From contig NW_005201392.1 in NCBI RefSeq assembly GCF_000372725.1, forward strand, positions 681,259 to 745,258: DNA of 64,000 bases, given 5' to 3'. Below, piece after piece: positions 9,827 through 20,006 of the stretch; within the stretch, counting starts at the first letter, position 1; each line of letters starts with the position of its first letter. The position numbers were made by a program, and so were the translations under genes. The notes below the pieces were generated by a model. That model was given only the letters and a program-made list of their open reading frames with translations. It ran no database searches and was not told the DNA's origin. Source of the DNA: Emiliania huxleyi CCMP1516 (taxonomy: Eukaryota; Haptophyta; Isochrysidales; Noelaerhabdaceae).

Positions 9827-11381
9827 TGAAGGCAAGGCCGCGTTGAAAGCAGTTTACCCGAGATGTGGTTTCTCGGGCGGCGAGCCGGGAGACTAGCCCC
9901 TGAGCAGCGGGCGGGAGGTGGACTTCCTCTGGGACGACGCCGACCTGCCGGCAGCGCGTTGCGAACTCCGTCCATCGCGCTCGCGAGACGCAGTCAGCGA
10001 GGGGGTTGGCGTCCCCGTAGAGATGCGCCACGATGACGCGCGGCGCGAGCTCCTGGTACCAGGGCTGGGCGAGTAGCCACTGGTAGGCCGAGACCATCAG
10101 GGGGTTCTTCTGTGACTCCGCCGGCAGCGTGCGCGCGGTCGTGAGGGCGTCCGTGCGCAGAACCACGTACGCATTGCGGTTCGCCTTCAGCGCGCGGAGG
10201 AGCGTGGGCGCAAAGACAAGGAGGTAGGCTTCCGCCTCCAGCAGGGCCAGCTTCGGGATCAGGGCCTGCTCAGCGCGCGTGGCGGACACGTGGAAGGGGA
10301 CGCGAGCCCTGCCGGTCCCGCCCCCCGGCAGAAGGAGGGCAGTGATGTTGCTGACTCGCTCGAGCGCCTCCTCCCCCGAAGGCCGTGGGGAGAGGAAAAG
10401 CCTGAAGAGGTTCGGGGCCAGCGGGGCCGCATGGTGGTAGCGGCGCTCCTCGACGAGCCGCGCCTTCTCCCCGCCCTCGCGGTAGGCGAGCGCGTCGCGC
10501 AGAGCGTCGAGGCAAAGGCGAGGCGTAAGGGGGTCGTCGCGAAGCGCCGCCGGCAGCCCGCCGCCGAGCTCGTCCAAGTACTCTCCCAGGTGTTGCGCGA
10601 GGACAGAGTTGTCCATGCTCTGGCCCGGTTCCAACAGGGAGAAGCGCGTCGCGATAGCTGGGCGGAGGAGGCGTCCGGCAGAGCGGACATCCCCGCTGGC
10701 CAAGTTGCGCCTATCTTGCCGGTGGCACGCCCCAAGCAGGCGCAGGACCGAGACGAGGCGTTTCCACGGGAGGGTCGCGCCCGGGTCTTCCAGTAGCCCC
10801 ACGGTGGCGTGAAGGAAGAAGTCAGCCTCGGCGTGCAGAGCCGCGCGCGCCGGCACCGGCGCTCGCGCAGGGCGCGCAGGGGCGGCGCTCCGCCCGCCCC
10901 CGGGCCGGCGCGCCGGCACCGCCGCTTGGCCTGCGACGGCGGCTTGGGCGGCGGTCCCCTCCACCGGGAGAAGGTCGCCCGGGCCAATCTCAAGGGGGGA
11001 GAGATCGGCGATCTCGATCGCGGCGAGCACGTCCAGGAGGTCGTCGCTCGAGGGGAGGGGGGCGGCGAAGAGGCCCGCCTCACCGAGGGTCTCCAGCACT
11101 CGCGACCAGGCTGAGCCGGTCAGCGCGAACGTCAACGGGCAAAGAGCGAGAAACTGCGGGTGGCCCGGGTGCTGCTGGCCCGCGGCGCCCTGGCGGCAGC
11201 GCGCGAGAAGGGGGGCCGCGGCGGCGCAAGGGGCCGCCTTGCGCGGCATCCCGTCGGAGCCGGCGGTGGTCGCCGTCCACCCCAAGAACTCGGTGGCCTC
11301 AAGAAGCGGGGAGCTCTCGGGCATGATCAAAAGCATGGTGGATCCCGTCGGGTCCACCTCGGCGTCAAAAGAGTCGGCCAT
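9822..11381 (-). mobile_element. Retroelement fossil: reverse-transcriptase-associated RNase H-like region
   Basis: The long open frame ends in a segment typical of the RNase H region of retroelement polyproteins (DIRS/Ty3-like): RTDALTTARTL, then VIVAHLYGDANPLADCVSRA followed by a WTEFATRC tail. The upstream part is Ala/Pro-rich and unassigned. No complete reverse transcriptase or integrase is seen and no terminal repeats were identified. The element is an incomplete, broken copy. The family assignment is by motif only and its age cannot be judged from one copy. Confidence 0.45.
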
Positions 11382-11867
11382 CGTGGCCTTCGGAAGGGCG
11401 AAGAGGGCGACTCCGAGCGCGCTTCAACTCTTCCTCCTCGTTCCCAAGTTCGACGAGGAGAGAGGGAGCGCGCACAGACTGACGTCAGCTCTGCTCCTGA
11501 AGGACACCTCTGAAAGACACCTTCAGAGGTGTGGTGCACCTCTGAGGCACCTCAGAGGAAACGCTGCACTTCTTTTACCGATCTCGTCGCCAGACTCCGA
11601 TTTCTCTTTGTCGGGCCATGTGCCGCTCGCTCGTCCGCCCAAGTGACTCGGACGCGCGGTCGAGGGCACCCCACCGTTCCTGGGGCGCGCTGGCGCTCGC
11701 CCGCAATCGCCCCCCACCCATCCACCCTTTTGTCTTTGAGGCTGTCGCTCCGAGAAAACTTGTCTCGCAGCTGCGAGAAATTACCATCTCGAGTTCCGAC
11801 TGTGGCTGCCGATGTGGGCGGCTGGTCTTTAACCTTGCCCTGCTCTGGCCTTGCAAAAAAGCAAATC
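11382..11867 (+). promoter_or_regulatory. Upstream region of the receptor-phospholipase gene
   Basis: About 490 bp with no gene of its own. Around 11500-11560 the octamer ACCTCTGA and its inverse recur (GACACCTCTGAAAGACACC, TTCAGAGGTGTGGTGCACC, TCTGAGGCACCTCAGAGG), which could fold into small hairpins or bind a factor. No clear TATA box is seen. Confidence 0.3.
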
Positions 11868-14800
11868 ATGGTGTCGTCGCTGCTACTGCCGACGCTCGCT
11901 GCTGGTGGTGTTGACGTGAACGTCGCCGCTCTTTTCATGCTCTCGTACAAAGCGGTGTCGACCGCCGAGAGCTGCGCTGGCGTGGGCAACTGGCGGAATG
12001 GCACGTGCTGGGAGATTGAGCCGATGCAAGCTGTAGTCGTCAGCGCGCTACTCGGAGTGACGGACTTCAATTCGCGAAACGCAAGTGCTCTCCCCGCGCT
12101 TAGATCTTTGACGGCTTGCGACAAGCAGCTCCGATTTCGGCTGCTCGACAGCGGCGGCTCGGTCTCAAAGTCAATCCTCGCGCTGGGAGACCTTTCCGCT
12201 GGCACCGACCTCGTCATCGGACCCGGCCGCAGTTCCGTCTCAACCACCATAGCGCGCATGACCGGGGCTCACAACATCCCTCAAATCTCGTACTGGTCCA
12301 CATCGCCCGATCTTGACAACATCGCTCGCTACCCGCGATTCATGAGGACCATTCCCTCCGACCTTAGTACTGCGTCGAGCCTCTGCAACTTGTGGAAGTA
12401 TGAGCTCGGGCTTTCAAACGTGGCCGTGCTCTTCGTAAATGATCCGTACGGCCGCGCCTACGAGGAAGCAGCGAAGGCCGCTTGCCTGACCCTCGGGTTG
12501 ACGTTTGTCAGCAGGGAGTTCTCCAACTCCAATGAGGATTCAATCCGCGAGGAGTCGATCCGTTCTGCGGCCATCAGCCTATCCAGCAGTGGCGCCAAGG
12601 CGGTGCTAGTCATCACTTTCCCAACGAGCCTTGGCCTGATTGTAGAGGCCGCGCTGGTCACCGGCCTGCTCAGACCTGGCACCTCCTTTATGTTTGCAGA
12701 CGGTGTCACCGCGGCGGAGTTGGACATGGTACACGGAGAGGGGCGGGCCGCGCTGAACGGTAGCCTGCAGATCAAGGCGTGCGGCGCGACCGACGACAAT
12801 CCGCAGTGGGCGAGGTTTGACGACGAGCGATGGGCGACACTTCAGCCCGGAGACTTCAACGAGCACCTGCCTGCCGACTGGCAGCTGCGCGACAACTTTT
12901 TTCGCGATCCGCTATCGAGAGGCTGGCTGCCATCCGGCGGCTCGTTTGCTTACGACGCTGTCGTGGCGGCGGGGTTGCTATCGTGCAACGTGACCCCGAC
13001 GGGCCCGCTTTCGTCGTCATTTGGCACGCGGTTCTGGGAGTCCAAGCAGACGCTGTCGTTCGAAGGCCTCTCGGGGCGCGTGGAGTTCGACGAGAAGGGC
13101 GACAGGAGTGGTGCCAATGTGCACCTGTTCAACCTGGTCGACCAGGGTGGCTTCTCCGAGAAGTACGTGGCGCGACTCAGCAGCGGCGAGTGGGTCTGGG
13201 AGGGCGGTTCGCGCGAGAGCAGCGGCGTGATATACAACTTTGGCTTGGAGAAACCGCCTTTCGAAGCGCCGCCTCCGCCACCGCCGCTCCGTCCCCCGCC
13301 TTTTGAACCGGCACGGTACAACCACGAGGGCAGGTGCGGCCCGGGATACCCGGGTCTCGCTGGCAACGCGATCGGCGAGTGCGACCCGGAGAGCGACCTC
13401 TACTGCTGCTCTCCCTTTGGGTACTGCGGCAGAACGGAGGAACACTGCAAGTGCGCCGACTGCATCGACTACCGCCCGTGCGAGGCGGCGTGCGCAGAGG
13501 GCGCGTGCTCGACGCCTCCGTTCGGGTACTCACGCCCGTGCCGCCCTAGTGACGAGCCTCCCAAGGCGCGCCTGCCAGCCCCTGCGCACGAGCCTCTCCT
13601 TTCCCAATCACCATATCCCGTCACTTCCGCAGGCGACCGTCGCTGTGACGGTGGACTTCGAGTGCGGTGGCGGCACCGCGGCAGCCATCGCTAATCTCAC
13701 GGAGGAGCTCGAGTTCATGGTTGGGCGGAGCCAGTTACTGCCGCTAGCTCGCCCGATGATCGCCACGGTGCACGTAATGCCACGCGACGCCTTCACTCAG
13801 TGCGCTGTGCAGGCCGCGGCCGCCACCACCGCGCTCGCTCCCCTCCCTTTCCTTCGCTGCGTCTCAGCGAGCGCCGGCTGCGAGGCGATCACCCTGGGCG
13901 AGGACGCCACTGACGCATGCGAGCCCGAGATTTTCGGCATCGACGGCGACATGCTTCGCCGATGCGTCACGGAGGCGGGCGTGCGCCGACGGATGCACGA
14001 TGCGCCACCGGCTGCTGGCTTGAGCAGCACCAGCGAGTGCGCAGTCTCGGTCAACACGAGCGGCGTGCGCATCGTGCCTCCGTCGGCGCTCAAGGAGCTT
14101 GTGATCAACGACGTAGACATTCGCTACATCGGCTCGGTGGCCGTCGACTGCTGCGGCGGCGCGTGCAACGTGACGGATTGGGCGTGCGAGGCGTACACGC
14201 ACACGGAGAGGGTGGAGCGCAACTGTACATACACGAAGCTGGTGAACCAGCCCTGCTCCTCGGCCCGCGAGTGCAACTCCGAGTGTTGCGCCCGCGGCTT
14301 CTGCGCTGTGCCGCCGCCCGTCTCCAGCGGGCGCACTTGCCGCGACCCCAACGCGGTCCCCGGCGCGATCAACCTCGACGGTCCCATCCTCCGGCTGAGC
14401 GTGTTTGACGGCCCGGATGGGAGGCAGCTCCGCATTCCCTGCGGGCCCCGCTGCTTGAGTGGCGAGTGGTGCACGGAAAATGAGACGCAGGTGACGCGGT
14501 GCAATGACGGCGAGTGCTGCGGAGCCGACGGCTACTGCGGCGGAGGCAGCTCGTCGCTCGACCTCGAGACCGGCATGTACAAGAACGCGCTCGGCATCGG
14601 CAGGCACTCCGCTGTCCTCGCAGCCGCGTGCCACGAAAACAACGGCGATTGGCGCTATGTCGAGTGCCCACATGCGGACGAGCTTGAGCACGTTGAGCAC
14701 GTGCACGTGAGGGTGTCCATCTTGATCCCCGCGCTCGTCGCGCCTCTGGCATGCGTGGCGCTGATGCTGAGCGTCGCCGCCATGTGCATGAGGCTGTCGC

Positions 14801-17800
14801 GCATCGCCGCGCTGCACGGCACGAGCCCGTCGATGCTGCTCCGCAGGCGGATCGCACGGAGCTGTCCCATCTGCCGCTTTCGGGCTTGCGCACGCGCGCT
14901 CTACCGTGCAGCGCGCTTTTGCCTTTCCTATGAACGTGCCGCTGAACCTCACGTCGTGTGGGCGCAGCTCTGCCGCAGGGCCAACAAGGAGCCGACATTG
15001 AGCGGCCCGCCCGACATTGAGCGGCTCCCTTTTGTGGAGCAGTGCCTGTGGAGTTCGGTGCTGGAGCGGAAGCTGTGGGGGACGGCCGCGCGCGAGGCTG
15101 CCCAGCTCCGCGAGTGGCTCCACGTGACTCGGAACACGACGCCCTTCATCGAGGCGTGTGTCGAGAAGCTGGTGTTGAGGTGCGGGACGGCGGCTTGCAC
15201 GCTGCACGGCGGCGCCTGCGATGATGACGGCCACCGGACTGACCATCATCTTGCTCACGCAGACCTCGAGGCGGGGCCGAGGATGACGAGGACACTCTCG
15301 ACGGGGAACCTGCAAGACGTCTCCCAGACCCTCTCGCTGAACTTCGAAGACTTGCTTCGCTTCTGCCTCAACGAGCAGGGCGCGGGGGGGCGCAGGCTGT
15401 GGGAAGAGTGGAAGGCTGCCCTCCGCGCCCTTCGGTCAGAGGCGAAGCTCCAGCTGGAGTCGTCGAGACACCACCGCGACGCGTCATATCTCCGTGACTC
15501 TGCCTCGAGGCACGCGCCGAGAAGGGCGCTCGGTCCTCGCGTGGGGTCGTCCTCCGAGGCCGTCGAGTCTGAGCCCATCACGGTGCACGAGTTCGCCTCG
15601 CTCCTGCTCTCGCCGTGCAACAGCGCCATCGACATGGCCATCGAGCGGAGGAGCACCCCCACGGACGCAGGCGAGCCGCTGACGAGCTACTGGATCAGTA
15701 GCTCGCACAACAGCTTCCTCGAGGACGACCAGCTCACCTCCGCAGTGTCTGCCGACATGTACCGCCGCCTCCTGCTCTCGGGGACTCGCTGCCTCGAGAT
15801 CGACTGCTGGGACCCCACCGCCTTTGGGCGGTGGTGGGGCCAGGGCCCGCGCGTTACTCACCGCATGCCGGGCGGGGTCCCTCTCCTCTGCGGAAGCGTA
15901 GCCTTCAGCGAGGTGGTCGCTGCGATTGCCGAGCACGCCTTCACCAGCAGCCCCCTGCCCGTGCTCCTGAGCCTGGAGATGCACTGCTCGGCGAAGCAGC
16001 AGAAGAAGATCGCCAGGGCGCTCATCGACACCCTTGGTGACCTGCTCTCCCGCAGCGACCGCGTCGCGAGCACGCCCCTCCGCGAGCTGCACCGGAAGGT
16101 CCTCGTCAAGATGCGGCTAAGGGGGTCTCGGGCACACCTTGGGGCATATCTCGGGCACATCTCGACTGTAGGTCCTCGTCAAGATGCGGCTCGACAAAGG
16201 CGGTACGCAAACGGACCCGCTCCTCCGCTCTCTCGTCACGCTGCCCTCGAGCTCCATCGGCGAACCGCTGACGCCCAAGGAGGTGGACAACGGCCTCGAC
16301 GACGGCTGCAGGCTTCGCGAAACGGTCTGCCGGAGCTGGAAGGAGCTCAGCGGCCGCACCACCGGCAGAAGCCGCTACCAGATCGGGGACGAGTGGCGGC
16401 TGGCGGGCCGGTGCGTCCGGTGCTGGCTCCGTGGCGTGCCTCTTGAGAGCCACTCCGATGCCGACGTTGCAACGCAGACGTCCGAGTCGCCCTTCGGGTC
16501 TCCGGGCTCAGCCGGCTGGCAAAGTGCTGGCTCGTGGCCAGCAGAGGAGTCGGCGAGCGAGCTCCCAGCCGCCAGGGTGCCGCGCCGCGGTGTCGTGAGC
16601 GTGTCTGAGGATCGACTGGAGTGGCTGTTGAGCGAGCAGGGAGGATGGTTTCCCCTCGCGGCATCGCAGCTCGTCAGAACCTACCCCTCTCCGACTCGGT
16701 GGTGGTCGACCAACCCGGACCCGCTCGTGCGCCCGCCCTCGCTCCCACCACCTCCTCTACCCGCCGCCTCCAACCACTTCCCCTACCCCACGCCTCCCTC
16801 CCACGTTCCCAAGCGAGGCGAACCCCCCCTCCCCACCCCTTCCCCACCACCACCACCACCCCGCCCACCCCACCCCCCGCCACAGGCGGCGTGGCGCGCG
16901 GGTGTGCAGATGGTCGCACTCAACATGCAGACAAATGATCTGCCGGTGCAGCTTCACGACGCTCTCTTTCGCGAGAGCGGTGGCTATGCCCTCAAGCCCG
17001 CGGCGCTTCGGGCGCCGCCCGGTCAGGCTTCGACCCCGCCCAAGAGAGGCCTCACGACCCCAAAGGGCCGCGGTGGCTCTGGCGGCGATCGTCTGTCGCG
17101 CGTGCAGGGCTTGGAGATGGATCAAAATGAGTCATCATCGCAACTCGGCAGCTCCTTGACTGTTCAGGGAAAGCTGCCGTGGCCGCCGCCACGAGAGGAG
17201 GTTCATCGGACGGAGCTGAAGGCGCCGCGCCCCACCGCCGCCCCGTGCGGCCCTCCCTGTGCGGCCCACCGCGTCAGCTCACCGAGTCAGTCAGCTCACC
17301 TACCAGTCAGCTCACCGAGCGACCCACCGCGCAGGTGCTCTCCCTGCACCGGCTCCCGACGCGGGACGAGTGCCGGCCCCTCCACGTCGAGCCCCACCAC
17401 GCCTTCGTTTCGCACCTCAGCGACAGCCCACGCCCGCCCAGCGGGTCGAGCGCAAGCGTTTCAAGCCCCCGCGTCGCCATCGAGCTGTACGCCATCGGAG
17501 GCTTCCACGCGGTCGGACGCGAGCCGCAGCCGCCGCCCGAGGCGCAGGGCGTGACTCGGCTCGTCACAGCAGTCGCGGAGGGCAACGGCCTTAACCCTAG
17601 CTTCGACGAGACCTTCCACTGCCTCGCGGCCGAGCCTCACCAGACCATCCTCCGCGTTGTGGTGGAGGACGAGGGGCGGCTGGTGGCGTACGAGACCGCG
17701 ATGCTCGGCTCCCTCCGCTGCGGCTACCGCTGCCTGCACCTGCGCTCACCGAGCGGCACCCAGATCGACTCGTGCTGCCTCCTGCTCCACATCTCCGTCG

Positions 17801-18990
17801 CCACCGAGCCAAACACCTTCGGCACTGTCGACGAGCTGCGCAGCAGGGTGCAGTCGCAGCGCTCGCGCATCAGCCAGCAGAGCCGCGACATCCACCACTT
17901 AAGCGCAGAGCTCTCGCGGCTCGGAGGCATGTCGTCGTCGCCGGTGCTGTCCCCCGCGCCGAGCTGTCTGAGCGCACGCTGGCCGTTGGAGCTGGTGCTG
18001 GATGCGGGGGTCAATGGGGCTCGCGTAGGCCGGCCGTCGCCGATCGCGCTGCCTCCCAGCGCCACGCTGACAGTCGGTCGCGACGCGTCGAGCAGCATCG
18101 CCCTGTTCCCACTCAACGCGCAGCACATCTCGCGCCAGCACGCCGTGCTCCACGTCGCTGCAGACGGCCGCAGCGTCCGGCTCGAAGACGTCTCGCACAA
18201 GAACGGATGCCGTGTGCAGCAGCCGGGAGGTGGTGGCGAGCCGGTCGTCCTGCAATCTACGGCCGAGGGCGTTGCGAGCGCCCAGCTGCGTGAGGGCAGC
18301 GTGCTCACCTTTGGGCACTGTGGCGCGACGGACCGCCGACGAGACGAGCCAGCCGAGCTCGTAGAGGCCGTCGCCAGACGCCGTGCCCGTCGATTGAATC
18401 CGCCTGTTCCGGACGAGTTTCGCTACGTTGTTCGCGCCGCTGGTGCCGAGGGTTCGCCCCCAAGTAGCCCCGAGCTCTCGCGGCGTGCGACGCGGCGCAC
18501 GATCGAGCTTCCTCGTGTTGCGCCGTGCGTTCGCTCGCCGTGCATCTGGCAGTCTCCGCTGGCGTCTGCGATGGGCACATCGCACGACTCGCATGGGTTG
18601 ACAGCGGCAGCGCCGAAGCCCGCAGGGTGCCGAGGTCCATCTGGCATGTTGTCAGGCATGTGGATGCAGCGCATGTCCGCCCACAGCGAGGACCGCGAGG
18701 ACATCAGCCGTGACGGCGAAAATAATCCCGCGCCCGCTTCGCCGCCACCGTCGCTGCCGCCCTCGCTTCAGGCCTCCTCGTTATTGCCTGCCGCGATGCC
18801 TTCGAAGCTCCGGACTGGCCCGCCGCGGGCGAACTCGCACGCCTTTTACGCAGGGGTTGGCATCACACCCGCTTCGGCGCCGCAAAAGCGTCGTAGCGTG
18901 CACACCGGGTCCCCGCCCCCAGCAAGTCACCACACACCAACACGAACGGTGGCGGCTGGCCGTGGCGCTGGCGGGGGCAGGTCGCCATGA
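11868..18990 (+). CDS. Receptor phospholipase C: PBP1 ectodomain, hevein-like modules, one TM, PI-PLC (EF/X/Y/C2) and FHA; about 2,216 aa
   Basis: Five exons: 11868-13565, 13633-16098, 16172-16726, 16886-17161, 17335-18990. The ATG at 11868 opens a signal peptide (MVSSLLLPTLAAGG). Residues 45-470 form a type-1 periplasmic-binding fold as in ANF/GPCR-C receptors (DLVIGPGRSS, PQISYWSTSP, VAVLFVNDPYGRAYEEA). Residues 489-530 are a hevein-like chitin-binding module (GECDPESDLYCCSPFGYCG), and two more Cys clusters follow. One helix at about 927-953 (ILIPALVAPLACVALMLSVA) crosses the membrane. Inside are an EF-like part, the PLC X domain from about 1248 (ISSSHNSFLEDDQL, CLEIDCWDP, THRMPGG, LLSLEMHCS: catalytic His/Asn, Glu/Asp, His, Glu present), the Y domain (LVRTYPSPTR, QMVALNMQTND, GGYALKP), a C2 domain from about 1666 (GNGLNPSFDETF) and an FHA domain at about 1888-2000 (TVGRDASSS, ISRQHAVLHV, KNGCRV). 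Intron 1 is GC-AG. Expected action: PIP2 hydrolysis to IP3 and DAG at the plasma membrane. Confidence 0.85.
16099..16191 (+). repeat. 20-bp direct repeat bounding intron 2 of the receptor phospholipase; introner-like core
   Basis: GTCCTCGTCAAGATGCGGCT occurs at 16099-16118, as the first bases of the intron, and again at 16172-16191, as the start of exon 3. Between them lie 53 bp with imperfect TCTCGGGCACA copies ending in AG. Splicing at AAG|GTCC ... TGTAG|GTCC restores KVLVKMRLDKGG. Confidence 0.85.
16727..16885 (+). other. In-frame 159-bp intron within the PLC Y domain
   Basis: Canonical GT-AG ends (CTC|GTGCGCC ... CCACAG|GCGGCG). The intron is pyrimidine-rich, a multiple of three and has no in-frame stop. 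Splicing restores NPDPL-AAWRAGVQMVALN, the expected PLC spacing. Retention would insert about 53 mostly Pro/Ser residues. Confidence 0.7.
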
Positions 18991-19193
18991 ATGCATGATT
19001 TTAACTCTAACTCAGCGATATGTCGCTGGTCATGATGACATATGTGTGAGTGCCGGCCCGCCACATTATACAAAACGAAAACAAAGAAGAAGTGGCCGCT
19101 CGGCCCGGCCGACTACACGGTGAGCCATACGAGGGGCAAAATGGTAAAAGTCAGGCGCGCGAAAATTTTGGACATTCTACTCTCCGTAAAATT

Positions 19194-19440
19194 CTACTCT
19201 CCGTCGGCGCCCGCGGCGCTCTCCAAATACTCGCTCACTATAGCGGCGTGCAGCCGGCGGCGCAGCCACGCCTTTGTTGCCCGAGAGGGCCTCGGCACCC
19301 TCGCCCAGGAGCCAGGTCCTCCTTGAGCTCCACCACCTTCATCGCCACCAGCTCCTCTTCCCGCGAACTCGCCTCCCGCGCTAGCATTGTAGCGCGAGAG
19401 TGGATCTCCTGCATTGCACGCTCTGCACCAACCTCTCGCG
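19194..19440 (-). CDS. Possible last exons of a coiled-coil protein
   Basis: One frame reads IHSRATMLAREASSREEELV then MKVVELKEDLA, a strongly heptad-like helix. A second frame ends KAWLRRRLHAAIVSEYLESA ... GE and a TAG at 19196-19194. A short intron between them is plausible but I could not place it with confidence. The 5' part was not found. Confidence 0.25.
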
Positions 19441-19629
19441 CTCGGTCGCCTCGCTATAACGAGCCAGTGCTATCTGCGCAGCCAGTGGGCAGCATTGGCG
19501 TTGTTTTTTTGAGCCGATTTTGCCTCCACTGATTGCACCGCGCCGCACTGTGCTTTCGTGCAGCCGGGTTGACGCGGGGCCTCGGGTTTAGCCAAAGTGA
19601 AATGACGACCGCCCACCGCTTGTGCAAGC

Positions 19630-19705
19630 GTGATCACTCGCTGCTGCACTGGCTGCTGCTGCTGCACTGGCTGCTGCTGCTGCGCACTGGCTGCTGCTGC
19701 ACCTG
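19630..19705. repeat. CTG/CAG trinucleotide-rich tract
   Basis: CTGCTGCACTGGCTGCTGCTG-type repeats. On the minus strand one frame would encode Gln runs (QQQQPVQQ), but no supporting gene structure was found. Confidence 0.75.
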
Positions 19706-20006
19706 ACCCAGCGCGTGTGAAGGCACTTGGCGAGGCTGCAGCCGGAGCGGTGTAGGTGGACAACGATGCGGCGTGACGGGCGCGGGCGGAGTGGCGGACG
19801 CGAGACGCTGCACCGTCGCGCACGTCGGACCCGACGAGAGGGGTGTTCGGTTGCGGGTATCATACGCAAGCACGAGCGGTCGGTGACGCGACGGCGTTAT
19901 CACCGTTGCCCACGCGCGAAAGTGTGTTGTGGAGGGACGCGTCCTTACAAACTTGTAGCGCTACAAGACGACCAAGTGGTAAAAGCCGCACTCTCCCCTG
20001 ACCCGA

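Larger units (their letters stand above)
18991..20006. other. Intergenic region, about 1 kb
   Basis: Between the receptor gene and the 3' end of the large membrane protein. It contains a duplicated ATTCTACTCTCCGT near 19171-19205, a possible minus-strand exon pair at 19194-19440 and a CTG repeat at about 19640-19705. Nothing else is identified. Confidence 0.4.

Noticed and set aside
13864-15315. 483-codon minus-strand frame opposite the receptor gene
   Set aside because: Antisense shadow of the PLC coding exons; no domain and His/Arg/Ala-biased.
16727-16885. Treating the proline-rich segment as a true PLC insertion
   Set aside because: It has clean GT-AG ends and its removal restores canonical Y-domain spacing; kept only as possible intron retention.
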